64,000 nt of DNA from Burkholderiaceae bacterium. GTDB lineage: Bacteria; Pseudomonadota; Gammaproteobacteria; Burkholderiales; Burkholderiaceae_D. The DNA is taken from NCBI GenBank assembly GCA_018261755.1, contig JAGTRJ010000011.1, positions 1-64,000 of the forward strand. Reading direction: 5' to 3'. The position numbers and the translations under genes are program-made. A model generated the notes under the pieces. That model searched no databases and had not been told where the DNA came from. It worked only from the letters and a program-made list of their open reading frames with translations. Positions 20,254 to 29,278 of the stretch are shown here, piece after piece (within the stretch, counting starts at the first letter, position 1; every line of letters begins with the position of its first letter).

Positions 20254-21507
20254 CTAATTGGACGACGATGCGCGGCTCTGGGCGCGGGCATCTGGCCCGC
20301 TGGCCGCATTGCGTTTATCCGGCGGTGTGCCCGCTTGCGCGGAAGCTGATGCGTTGTTTTGTGATGCTCGTTCAATGACCTTTATTTTTGCGCCATCACG
20401 CAATTTGTCCAACCCATCGATGACGACTTTCTGTCCTGGAGCCAGCCCTTCTTCGATGATGGTGTTGTCACCCGACGTTGCTCCCGTCTTCACCTTGGCG
20501 AGGCTGACTGTCATGTCTTCATTGACGGTGTACACATAGCTGCCGACCTTGCCCAGTTGAATGGCGACAGTCGGAACGGTAATCGCATTGAGTTGCGCCC
20601 CCAGCTGCAAGTGAACATTGACGAACTGGTTGGGAAACAGTTCCTGCTTGTCATTAGCAAAAACCGCCTTGATGCTGATCGTGCCGGTGCTGGTGCTGAG
20701 CTGGTTGTCGACCGCCATCAACTGGCCATCGGCCACTTTCGCACGGTTTTCGCGATCCCACGCCTCCACCTTAAGCGGCTGCTTTTGCGCTGCCTTGGCC
20801 TGAAGCACCTGAGTCAGACTGACTTCGGGAATCGCAAACACGACATTGATCGGCTGGACCTGGGTAATCACCACAATACCGTTGGTATCCGTCGAATGCA
20901 CGATATTGCCGAGGTCAACTTGCCGCAGGCCGACCCGGCCGCTGATCGGTGCCGTGATACGGCTGTATGCCAACTGCAGCCTCGCATTGTCCACTGCGCC
21001 TTTGTCCAGTTTGACCGTACCCTGATATTGACGCACCAGCGCCGCCTGTGTATCGACCTGTTGCTTGGCGATGGATTTCTGCGACAGCAACAACTCGTAA
21101 CGGGTCAAATCCAGCCTGGCGTTTTGCAACAAGGCGGTATCACGCACCAGTTGCCCTTCAGCCTGCGTCAACGCGGCCTGATAAGGACGTGGATCCAGTT
21201 CAGCCAGCAGTTGCCCTTCCTTGACCAACTGACCTTCCTTGAAATGGATTTTCATCAATTGCCCATCGACCCGGCTGCGCACGGTTGCGGTATAGGTCGA
21301 ATTCACAGTCCCCAGCGCATTGATTTGGAGCGGCGCATCCTCTTTTTGTACTGTGGCGACACTGACGGCAACGGTGCGCACACCGTTCTGCTGCCCTTTT
21401 CCATACTTGAAGATAAACCAGTAAAGACCGGCGGCGATGAAAAGCAAAATCAGAAGGGAAACCGCGATGATGAGGATACGGCGTTTTTGTGGGTTCAATT
21501 CCAGCAT
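20254..21507 (-). CDS. mdtA: RND periplasmic adaptor, MdtA-like
   Basis: About 417 residues from ATG at 21507, which has GGAA eight bases upstream. An upstream in-frame ATG at 21558 would add 17 non-conserved residues. One membrane anchor ([22 protein letters not shown], about 9-30) is followed by a lipoyl half-motif, an alpha-hairpin (about 115-180), a second lipoyl half and a beta-barrel. The C-terminal tail is Ala/Ser/Pro-rich. It bridges MdtB/C to the outer-membrane factor. The gap to the kinase stop is 137 bp, long enough for an internal promoter, but none is convincing. Confidence 0.9.
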   Translation of the reverse strand: MLELNPQKRRILIIAVSLLILLFIAAGLYWFIFKYGKGQQNGVRTVAVSVATVQKEDAPLQINALGTVNSTYTATVRSRVDGQLMKIHFKEGQLVKEGQLLAELDPRPYQAALTQAEGQLVRDTALLQNARLDLTRYELLLSQKSIAKQQVDTQAALVRQYQGTVKLDKGAVDNARLQLAYSRITAPISGRVGLRQVDLGNIVHSTDTNGIVVITQVQPINVVFAIPEVSLTQVLQAKAAQKQPLKVEAWDRENRAKVADGQLMAVDNQLSTSTGTISIKAVFANDKQELFPNQFVNVHLQLGAQLNAITVPTVAIQLGKVGSYVYTVNEDMTVSLAKVKTGATSGDNTIIEEGLAPGQKVVIDGLDKLRDGAKIKVIERASQNNASASAQAGTPPDKRNAASGPDARAQSRASSSN

Positions 21508-21644
21508 TTTCAATTCCGTGAATGGCATGACATCTTTGTTATGGCCGCATATTCGCATCAGCCATTTTCTTGATATCCGCTATATTAGCTTTGACATTGT
21601 TTCAAAGAATTTCACTGCTGCGACAAACGCATGCATTCGACCGT

Positions 21645-22985
21645 TTAGTCAATCCTATGGGCAGCACTTTCAGGAAAACGCATAATCACTTCCAGTCCGC
21701 CGCCGATTGCATCATCGAGCGCCATTTCACCATGGCACATTTCGACTATGCGATGTACGATTGCCAATCCAAGACCGCAACTTCCTCGCGTAGCCCGCGC
21801 TGGCTCGATTTGAACGAACGCATCAAGCACGCATCGGCGATGTTCAGGCGGAATTCCCTGGCCGTGGTCACGTATCCGTAATGTCACGACACCTGACTGC
21901 TCCACGGCGAGGGAAACATCTACCGGGGGCGCACCATATTGGAGTGCATTATCAATCAGATTATCCAGGATGCGCTGCAGGTTCCCGCGGTCGATCATGA
22001 CCTTGCTGGCCACAGCTGAAGCGCTGACGTTCAGATTGACCTGTCGTCCCATGTCTCGATGGCGCGCCAACTCATCATCAACTGCGGTCGCCATCGTCAA
22101 AGGATCTGAAGCTCTTGTGCCATGATCTTCGCTGCGCAAAAAAGCCAGACATTGGCCAACAATGCGCTCCATGTCATCTGCATCGCGCATCAGGCCATTC
22201 GCTTCATCCTCATTTTCCAGCAATGCCAGTCGCATTCGCAATCGGGTCAGCGGCGCACGCAAGTCATGCGTCAAACCAGCCAGCATTTCACGGCGCTCCG
22301 CATCGGCTTTGGCCAATTGCGCAACCATTGCATTGTGGCATTCGGCCAAACGCCGCACTTCTGTCGGGCCTTCTGGCACGGCTGTGTGCAGCCGGCCATC
22401 TGCCGTTGCGTTCACAACTTCAGCCAGACGAGCCAGCGGTTTGATTATGCTAAGCACGAACAAGCCGGCAAACAACATGAGTGACGCCAGCGAGAACGCC
22501 AGCCATAGCCACATATCGTACGGGATATCGTACTGCTCAAAATTCCGCAAGGGCCAAACCAGCCACCAGCGCTCCTCTCCGGCCGTGAATCCAATCCACA
22601 GACTGCGCTGCGACTCACGGCAATCCAGACGGATGACCGCTGGAACGTCGAGCAATGGGTCGAGCGCGGCAACAAATTTTTTAACAAAATCGGAATCCGG
22701 CTTCTGGTCAGGTACAGAGTCATTGTCCGTGTGCAACTGCAGTTTGCGTTCGCCAAGCTCAAAGCCTGATAGTCGCTGGTGCGTTTCACGATCGACACCT
22801 GGCAATATGACTTGCAATATCCTTATCTGCCCAGCCACAAGCCTTGCCGCCTTATTGGCATGCTCCACTTTCCTGTTGCCCATGAACAGCGCGAGTGTAG
22901 CCATCTCGGCGATAAGCACCACAGCAATGACCAGCAGCACGGTACGTGCGACCAGCGAAGAAGGAATCAGCCTGGACAAGGTCAA
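21645..22985 (-). CDS. sensor histidine kinase, EnvZ/BaeS-like
   Basis: 446 residues. Two membrane segments (about 12-35 and 160-180) flank a periplasmic sensor region. A HAMP domain follows (KPLARLAEVVNATADG), then the HisKA domain with phospho-acceptor His in LAGLTHDLRAPLTRLRMRL, and an HATPase domain with N box LQRILDNLIDNALQYG and G box IRDHGQGIPPEH plus RGSCGLGLAI. It overlaps the response regulator by 4 nt, so the two are partners. The E. coli MdtABC pump is likewise linked to a kinase/regulator pair (BaeSR), though in a different gene order. Confidence 0.93.
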   Translation of the reverse strand: MTLSRLIPSSLVARTVLLVIAVVLIAEMATLALFMGNRKVEHANKAARLVAGQIRILQVILPGVDRETHQRLSGFELGERKLQLHTDNDSVPDQKPDSDFVKKFVAALDPLLDVPAVIRLDCRESQRSLWIGFTAGEERWWLVWPLRNFEQYDIPYDMWLWLAFSLASLMLFAGLFVLSIIKPLARLAEVVNATADGRLHTAVPEGPTEVRRLAECHNAMVAQLAKADAERREMLAGLTHDLRAPLTRLRMRLALLENEDEANGLMRDADDMERIVGQCLAFLRSEDHGTRASDPLTMATAVDDELARHRDMGRQVNLNVSASAVASKVMIDRGNLQRILDNLIDNALQYGAPPVDVSLAVEQSGVVTLRIRDHGQGIPPEHRRCVLDAFVQIEPARATRGSCGLGLAIVHRIVEMCHGEMALDDAIGGGLEVIMRFPESAAHRID

Positions 22986-23704
22986 GTTTGCACTCCTGCG
23001 CCATTTTCTCCGGCGTGTACAAATACGTAACCAACCCCTCGCACTGTTTGCAAATAACGTGGCTGAGTCGAATCGACCTCAATCAGCCGTCGCAGACGAT
23101 GCACCTGCACATCGATAGCCCGGTCGAAAGACTCACTATCATCACCATGCGTCAACTCAAACAGACGTTCACGCTTCATCGGCCGATTGACATTGGAAAC
23201 CAGTACGTTAAGCAGCGCAAATTCGCCGCTGGTCAAAGGCACCTCTTGTCCGTTGCGGGAAAGCTGGCGGGTCGAACGATTGAGCGCCCAATCACCAAAA
23301 CAGAAAACTCCACCATGAGCAACCGGTGCCGCTGCCGGCTGCGTTCTCCGGCGCAGCACGGCAGACACGCGGGCAACCAACTCACGCGGATCGAACGGCT
23401 TGCCAACATAATCGTCCGCCCCCATTTCCAGGCCAACAACACGATCTGTCGGCTCATCACGCGCCGTGAGCATGATGATCGGCAACGATGCATCCTTTTC
23501 GCGCAAACGTCGGCAGGCGGCCAAACCGTTTTCGCCCGGCATCATCAAATCGAGTATGACGAGATGCGGTTGGTAGCGTTCCAGATAAGCATCAATCTGC
23601 CTCGTATCGGGCAGCAGCAGCGCATCGTATCCGTGACGCCCCAGATAAGTCGCAAGCAACTGGCGCAAGTCCGGATCGTCATCGACGATAAGTATCTTTT
23701 TCAT
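22982..23704 (-). CDS. response regulator, OmpR/BaeR-like
   Basis: 240 residues. The receiver (about 1-115) has an intact site: acidic pair in ILIVDDDPDL, phospho-Asp in LVILDLMMPGE, Thr in IIMLTARDE and Lys in YVGKPFDPRE. A winged helix occupies about 140-235 (LTSGEFALLNVLVSN, then RAIDVQVHRLRRLIE). It is the first full gene of the kinase-pump operon. Its ATG has no adequate Shine-Dalgarno of its own; a strong GGAGG lies 23 bases upstream, in front of a five-codon ORF that overlaps this start. Local activation of the pump is likely. Confidence 0.93.
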   Translation of the reverse strand: MKKILIVDDDPDLRQLLATYLGRHGYDALLLPDTRQIDAYLERYQPHLVILDLMMPGENGLAACRRLREKDASLPIIMLTARDEPTDRVVGLEMGADDYVGKPFDPRELVARVSAVLRRRTQPAAAPVAHGGVFCFGDWALNRSTRQLSRNGQEVPLTSGEFALLNVLVSNVNRPMKRERLFELTHGDDSESFDRAIDVQVHRLRRLIEVDSTQPRYLQTVRGVGYVFVHAGENGAGVQT

Positions 23705-23718
23705 GCTTCAACCGGCAT
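23701..23718 (-). CDS. five-codon leader ORF (MPVEA) overlapping the regulator start
   Basis: ATG at 23718 follows GGAGG at good spacing and reads Met-Pro-Val-Glu-Ala-stop. Its TGA overlaps the ATG of the response regulator (ATGA), in another frame. Because the regulator lacks its own ribosome site, termination and reinitiation at this mini-ORF may set its translation. This comes from sequence alone; expression is unproven. Confidence 0.5.
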   Translation of the reverse strand: MPVEA

Positions 23719-23740
23719 CTTATCCTCCAAAGATATTCAT

Positions 23741-23764
23741 TCTATAGCGACAAGAGGTCGACAA
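23741..23764 (-). promoter_or_regulatory. direct repeat TTGTCG-5-TTGTCG with -10 element upstream of efflux regulator
   Basis: On the minus strand two identical TTGTCG hexamers are spaced 11 bp start to start, the period typical of OmpR-family tandem sites. They end one base before TATAGA, a possible -10. The position suggests autoregulation of the operon by its own response regulator. This is inference; the site occupies the -35 region. Confidence 0.45.
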
Positions 23765-23847
23765 CCGGTGGATGAAACATTTTGAAATGCAATGTTGGCA
23801 ATAGGCGTTTTTGAGAATAACAAAGCTCTATGCGCTGCTGCCATCAG

Positions 23848-26662
23848 CTAACCGCAACTGCCTATCGCACCGCAGGCGGTGCAGAAATCGCAACCATCCT
23901 TCCTGATCAAGGCCATATTGCCGCACTCGCGGCACAGCTTGCCATGAATCACTGGTGCCGGCCTGGCGGTGTGATGTTTCGGATCTTCGGTCACGACGCC
24001 CATCTTGATCACAGGCATCCCTTCTTCATCCAGAATGCCGAGCATCGCATAACGGTGAATCACCAGTTGCGCCATATAGGCGACCGTCGATGGATAGCTC
24101 GCCATCTTTTCGCTTCCCGGCACACGAGCGAGAAAATCGCCGCGAGGTTCGGCATAGTTCAGAAGCTTGCGCAGCTTCATGCCGATCCATGCCGGATCGA
24201 TAATGCGCATATCAACCGACAACAACTTGCACAGACCATCGAGCGTGCGCGGATGGCCGCCGGTCAGTCCCATGCTGTATGGCCGGCGCGTGCCATCCGG
24301 CATTTCCAGTTCCTTAAGCATCAGCACAAAATCATCGTCAGTCGATGGATTGCGCACGTCGGCCACCCATGCCAGCGTGCCATCGGTGCCGGTTTTCGGC
24401 TCGTGCGGCGAAAACAGCGCATCCAGCACCGGCGTCGAATCGCTGTCGCTGTAATCCAGCGCACCGAGCTGGTTGTAACGCCACTTGACCAGTTTCGCCA
24501 GCGCCGCGGTCGCGCTCGGCACCTGCACCATTTCGCCATTCGGCGGCATCGGCATCACGAAAGGATCGCCATATGCCTGCTCCAGCATCGCAAACCGTTT
24601 GCTCAGCCAGCCACGATCATTCGCGCGCATGTCGGTTGACAGTGTCTTGGCGATCGCATCCAGCCCGCGCGGCGGCTGCCCGCCCAGCACCCAGACTTCG
24701 AACGGAATACCGCCGTGATCAGAAACAACGACCGCAAACTCGCCCTGCGGCGTCATGATCTGCTCGCTGACCCAGCCTGTCGCTCCGGCAGGCAGTGTCG
24801 GGCGCGAAGGCCAGCGCAACGAGGCCAGCGGCGGCGACATCACGACCTCCTTTAGTATCATCCGCCGATCCTGCTCGGACAGCATCAGCGACGGCGCTGT
24901 TTCCTGTGCAGTCTCGGCCACCGGCACCGACAGCACCGCCCCCAGCACGCTGTTCGGACGGTAGGTAGTAATGCCTTTCAAGCCCTTGCGCCACGCTTCC
25001 AGATACAGATTCTTGAAATCTTCGTATGGATAATCCTCGGCCACGTTCACCGTTTTCGAAATTGCTGCATCGATATACGGTGCAACCTCTGCCACCATCG
25101 TCATGTGATCGATGGCTGAAATTTCCAGCGCCGAGACGAATGCCGGTGGCAGGTTATCGGTATCGTTGCCAAGAGCGCGATAGACGCGATACGCATGATC
25201 CTCAACCGTATAATCCTTCTTGCTGCCGTCCGGCATCCGCTTGGTGCGGTTGTAGAACCAGGAAAATGCCGGTTCGATGCCGTTCGAGGCATTGTCGGCA
25301 AACGCGAGCGAAATCGTGCCGGTTGGCGCGATTGAGGTCAGATGCGAATTGCGTATGCCGTGCAGGCGAATGCCTGCCTTGATGGCTTCCGGCAAACGCG
25401 ACGCAAAACCGCCTTTCAGATATTTCTCGACCTCGAGCAGCGGGAACGCACCGCGTTGCACGTGCAATATCTGCCGCCAGTTTTCGCCCGGCTTCCGAAT
25501 CGTAGCGCACGCCAAGCATGATCAGTGCATCACCCAGCGCGGTGAATCCGAGGCCGACACGCCGCTTCGCTTCCGCTTCCTTCGCCTGTTCCTCCAGCGG
25601 CCACTTGGTTGCGGTCAGCACGTTGTCCAGCATCCGCACCGCCACGCCAGTCACCTTTGCCATCAACTCGAAATCGAATTCCGGCTTGGCCGAAAACGGC
25701 GCTTTCACATACGCGGTCAGGTTCAGGCTGCCAAGACAGCAGCAACCATAATCCGGCAGCGGCTGCTCGCCGCACGGGTTGGTCGATTCAATCAATTCAC
25801 AGTAGGCCAGATTGTTTTCCTGATTCACGCGATCCATGAACAGCACGCCCGGCTCGGCCGCGTTATAGGTGCACTGCATGATCAGATCCCAGACTTCGGA
25901 AGCACGCAATTTCTGGTAAACCCATTTGCCGTCATTGCGACGGTAAGCACCGCCTATTTTCAATTCATCGTTCGGCTCTGCCTCGTGCGCTAGTTCAAAA
26001 TCGCCATCGATCTCGACCGCGCGCATGAACTCGTCGGTAATGCCGACCGAAACGTTGAAATTGTTCAGCTGTCCCTTTTCCTGCTTGACGGTGATGAATT
26101 GCAGGATGTCCGGATGGCTGATGTTCAGCACCGCCATCTGCGCGCCGCGGCGCGCGCCGGCCGATTCGACCGTTTCGCACGAGCGGTCGAACACCTTCAT
26201 GTACGAAATCGGGCCGGATGCGCTGCTGCCGGTCCCCTTGACCTTCGCGCCTTTCGGCCGGATGGCGGAAAAGTTGTAGCCGACACCACCGCCGCGCCGC
26301 ATCGTTTCCGCCGCCTGCGCCAGCGCGGTGTAAATGCCGGGCTTGCCGCCAGCATTATTCGTGATCGAATCGCCAACCGGCTGCACGAAACAATTGATCA
26401 AAGTAGTTTCAAGACCGGTGCCAGCGGCGCTGGAAACACGTCCGGCGGGAATGAAACCATGCTGCATTGCCCAATGAAATTCTTCCGCATGTTTTTTACG
26501 GCTTTTGACCGGCTCAACTTCGGCCAGCGCCCGCGCCACGCGCGCGATCACCTGCTCGGTGGTGGTTTCGTCACCCTTTGCGTATTTTTCGATCAGGACT
26601 TCGGTCGAGATTTCCTGCGGCTCTGCCAGGGCGGCAATGGTGGCACTTGTCTTGTCGAGCAT
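23848..26662 (-). pseudogene. nrdJ: class II (B12-dependent) ribonucleotide reductase, frame broken by a short deletion
   Basis: Adenosylcobalamin-dependent reduction of ribonucleotides. The 5' part runs from ATG 26662 (GGAG seven bases upstream) with the redox Cys in TTLINCFVQP, a class II active site STNPCGEQPLPDYGCCCLG, and GLGFTALGDALIMLG. After DIARA (about 25460) the frame is lost. The rest (RGAFPLLEVEKYLKGGF, SIAPTGTISLAFADN, and a C-terminal CXXC zinc-ribbon-like end) continues in a second frame to 23848. By family comparison about 15 codons (IRDAAYEASAELAEE-like) are missing at the junction, so roughly 44 nt were lost. It may be a true pseudogene or an assembly error; the intact NrdR boxes upstream favour a recent event or an error. 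Confidence 0.8.
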
Positions 26663-26744
26663 TCATCACTCCTTCAAACATGGTGGAACGGGCTGTTTTT
26701 AATGCATGAAGCGCTAGTGTAATGCGAAACAAAAAACAATGCAG

Positions 26745-26791
26745 ACACAAGATGTAGTGTTTTTTTCCAAAGCAAATACTATATATGGCAC
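26745..26791 (-). promoter_or_regulatory. NrdR-box pair upstream of nrdJ
   Basis: Box 1 (26745-26760, minus strand ACACTACATCTTGTGT) closely matches the palindromic NrdR consensus. A weaker match containing CTATATATGG lies at 26776-26791, 31 bp away, about three helical turns as usual for NrdR pairs. This predicts ATP/dATP-dependent repression of the reductase gene by NrdR. It also supports the identity of nrdJ. nrdR itself is not in the window. Confidence 0.75.
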
Positions 26792-26847
26792 AGAAAGCGG
26801 GGTTTCGCTGCTACGCTCCTACGCATGCCAAATATTGGGCGCGAATG

Positions 26848-26881
26848 AAAAAAGCGCGCCGAACATGGTTCAGGCGCGCTC
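26848..26881 (-). terminator. Rho-independent terminator of etfBA
   Basis: Minus strand: 7-bp stem GCGCGCC/GGCGCGC with a 12-nt loop followed by six T. It lies 25 bp after the etfA stop. A run of A on the other side means it could also act weakly on the plus strand. Confidence 0.8.
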
Positions 26882-26905
26882 AAAAAAATGACAAGAAAGA
26901 CGGGA

Positions 26906-27838
26906 TTAACCGAGCTCGGTCAGCAGTTGCGGCAGGATTTCGAACAAGTCGCCGACGATACCATAATCAGCCACAGCAAAAATCGGCGCTTCCGGATCCT
27001 TGTTGATGGCGACGATGGTTTTTGCATCCTTGATACCCGCCACGTGCTGGATCGCGCCCGAAATACCGACCGCGATGTAAAGCTGGGGCGCGACGATCTT
27101 GCCGGTCTGGCCGATCTGCCAGTCGTTCGGCACGTAACCGGCATCGACTGCGGCGCGCGAGGCGCCGAGCGCACCGCCGAGCCTGTCAGCCAGCTTCACC
27201 AGCAATTCGAAATTCTCGGCTGAACCAACGCCGCGCCCGCCGGCAATGACTACCTTTGCCGCCGGCAATTCCGGCCTGTCTGATTTCGCCACTTCACGCG
27301 CAACGAAGCGAGATTTGCCGAAATCGGCCACTGCATCGACTGATTTGACTGCCGCCACGCCACCAGTTGCGGGCGCCGGCGCAAAACAGGTAGTACGCAC
27401 CGTCAGCACCTTGACCGCATCAGACGACTGCACGGTCGCAATCGCATTGCCGGCATAAATGGCGCGATCGAAAGTGTCCGGTGAATGGACTTTGAGAATT
27501 TCCGAAATCTGCTCCACATCCAGCCTCGCCGCCACACGCGGCAGAACATTCTTGCCAAAGGCTGATGCCGGCGCGAGGATGTGCGAATAATTGCCAGCGA
27601 CTGAAATCGCTTGCTCGGCTACATTTTCGGCCAAGCCGTCGGCCAGATACGGCGCATCGGCAACCAGCACCTGCGCCACACCAGCAATGGCAGTAGCAGC
27701 CTGTGCCACGGCGGCACAATCGTGACCAGCGATCAGCAGATGGATGTCTCCACCACACTCAGCGGCCGCGGTAACGGTATTGAGGGTGCTTGCTTTCAGC
27801 AAAGCATTGTCGTGTTCGGCGATAACGAGTACGGCCAT
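26906..27838 (-). CDS. etfA: electron transfer flavoprotein alpha subunit
   Basis: 310 residues. With EtfB it carries electrons from acyl-CoA and other flavin dehydrogenases to ETF-ubiquinone oxidoreductase. The N-terminal domain begins [15 protein letters not shown]. The C-terminal FAD-binding domain has [37 protein letters not shown] and [16 protein letters not shown], followed by [21 protein letters not shown]. It lies 49 bp downstream of etfB. The dehydrogenase partners are elsewhere. Confidence 0.97.
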   Translation of the reverse strand: MAVLVIAEHDNALLKASTLNTVTAAAECGGDIHLLIAGHDCAAVAQAATAIAGVAQVLVADAPYLADGLAENVAEQAISVAGNYSHILAPASAFGKNVLPRVAARLDVEQISEILKVHSPDTFDRAIYAGNAIATVQSSDAVKVLTVRTTCFAPAPATGGVAAVKSVDAVADFGKSRFVAREVAKSDRPELPAAKVVIAGGRGVGSAENFELLVKLADRLGGALGASRAAVDAGYVPNDWQIGQTGKIVAPQLYIAVGISGAIQHVAGIKDAKTIVAINKDPEAPIFAVADYGIVGDLFEILPQLLTELG

Positions 27839-27887
27839 GTTTTTTTCCTGAATTGATGCGGCAGTGCCAAAGCACCACCCGCGATGA

Positions 27888-28637
27888 TTAGATGACTTGC
27901 GTCTCGGTTTTCAGCTTGCCGACCAGCGTCGCGACATCCGGCACGATGACACCGGCGGAACGGGCCGGCGGTTCACAAACCTTGAGCGTTTTCACGCGCG
28001 GCGCAATATCCACGCCCAGCTCAGCCGCAGGAATAGTTTCGATCGCCTTTTTCTTCGCTTTCATCATGTTCGGCAAAGTCACGTAGCGCGGTTCATTCAG
28101 ACGCAAATCGACTGTAACGATCGCCGGCAGCGTCAATTCCAGTGTTTCCTGTCCGCCATCGACTTCGCGCATCACCAGCACCTTGTCCCCGTCAATCACG
28201 ACTCTGGAAACAAACGTTGCCTGCGGCCAGCTAAGGAGCGCTGCCAGCATCTGACCGGTCTGGTTGGCATCGTCGTCCGTCGCCTGCTTGCCAAGAATAA
28301 TCAGCTGCGGCTGCTCCTTCTCCGCCACAACCTTCAGCAGCTTGGCCACGGCCAGCGGCGTCAGTTCAGCCTCCGTTTCAACCAGAATGCCACGATCAGC
28401 ACCAACAGCCATCGCCACGCGCAGCGTATCCTGCGACTGTGTGGCACCGCACGAAACTGCAACCACCTCGGATGCCTTGCCACCTTCTTTCTGGCGCACC
28501 GCTTCCTCGACCGCAATTTCGTCGAACGGGTTCATCGACATCTTCACGTTCGCGACGTCAACGCCGCTTCCATCGGATTTGACACGCACCTTGACGTTGT
28601 AATCGACCACCCGCTTGACTGGCACCAGAATTTTCAT
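27888..28637 (-). CDS. etfB: electron transfer flavoprotein beta subunit
   Basis: 249 residues, full family length. It binds AMP and pairs with EtfA. The sequence starts [20 protein letters not shown], has the conserved [23 protein letters not shown] segment (about 30-52), and ends with the signature [28 protein letters not shown]. It is first in the etfBA operon, with a good promoter about 50 bp upstream. Confidence 0.97.
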   Translation of the reverse strand: MKILVPVKRVVDYNVKVRVKSDGSGVDVANVKMSMNPFDEIAVEEAVRQKEGGKASEVVAVSCGATQSQDTLRVAMAVGADRGILVETEAELTPLAVAKLLKVVAEKEQPQLIILGKQATDDDANQTGQMLAALLSWPQATFVSRVVIDGDKVLVMREVDGGQETLELTLPAIVTVDLRLNEPRYVTLPNMMKAKKKAIETIPAAELGVDIAPRVKTLKVCEPPARSAGVIVPDVATLVGKLKTETQVI

Positions 28638-28684
28638 TGTTTTGCCTCTAGAACTTATATGAAACCGAAAAGTAATTCCGCCGC

Positions 28685-28713
28685 ATTATAAAAAGAGATG
28701 TCACATTCGTCAC
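28685..28713 (-). promoter_or_regulatory. sigma70-type promoter of etfBA
   Basis: Minus strand GTGACG (four of six -35 positions) is 17 bp from a perfect TATAAT, about 50 bp upstream of the etfB start. Confidence 0.6.
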
Positions 28714-28934
28714 TTGCCCCACACACTGGAAGCAAAAGACAAAAAAAACACCATCAGCAGACAAATTCACGCATTACGTCTTTATCTTCAGCCTTTTGGC
28801 GGCAAAATAACGCCAGAAGCAAGGCCGCTGACCCTGATATTCTTTTGTAATAAGCAAAGAACGAGCCAATAGATAGAAATGCGCTCACCTCAGCCAGCAC
28901 AGCCTGAATAACACCTGTAAGCCGGATACAAAAA

Positions 28935-29015
28935 GGCCAGATATATACTCCGGCAGGTATATTTACACCACCGCAGAATATCTGGCCCAGAGGGGTATTT
29001 TTGTCACATACCCCT
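28935..29015. repeat. intergenic repeat, variant copy D with two hairpins
   Basis: In the 430-bp gap between etfB and tusA. A 10-bp perfect inverted repeat GGCCAGATAT/ATATCTGGCC (28935-28944 and 28978-28987) encloses an ATATACTCC...GGTATAT box. Next to it is an 8-bp inverted repeat AGGGGTAT/ATACCCCT (28991-28998 and 29008-29015). It shares the ATACTCC and ATACCCC boxes with copies A-C but not their middle block. The rest of the gap (28714-28934) holds nothing I recognise. Confidence 0.65.
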
Positions 29016-29067
29016 GATTAATGCGCAATGATGCCCGACTGTTCGAATGTTTGCTGCAGTAGCAGGA

Positions 29068-29250
29068 TTATTTGCGGCGCAAATAAAACTCGTACTCGTT
29101 CTCGCGTTCGTCCTGCTGCAACAACTCGTTGCCGGTCTGCTTCGCAAATGCCTGAAAATCGCGCAGCGACCCTTTGTCGGCTTTTTTGGCCCGCAGGATC
29201 GGCAGCGGGCAACTCAAGCCGCGCGCATCCACATCAACGTCGAATTCCAT
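29068..29250 (-). CDS. tusA: TusA-family sulfur carrier, internally shortened
   Basis: TusA/SirA-family proteins relay persulfide sulfur, for example to tRNA 2-thiouridine. From ATG at 29250 (GGGA upstream) the product is only 60 residues. The active Cys motif DARGLSCPLPILRAKKA is intact, as are the end pieces GSLRDFQAFAKQTGNELL and YEFYLRRK. By family comparison about 15 residues between KKA and DKGS (the LxxMxSGxVLKVxAT strand) are absent, in frame. The fold is therefore probably damaged. An alternative ATG at 29286 overlaps the end of alaS. It follows alaS and is likely co-transcribed. Confidence 0.75.
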   Translation of the reverse strand: MEFDVDVDARGLSCPLPILRAKKADKGSLRDFQAFAKQTGNELLQQDERENEYEFYLRRK

Positions 29251-29278
29251 GCTGTTATTCCCGTGCCATGCCAAATTA

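Noticed and set aside
23848-26662. Programmed frameshift as an explanation for nrdJ
   Set aside because: Conserved codons are missing at the junction, and no slippery sequence is evident; a deletion or assembly error fits better.
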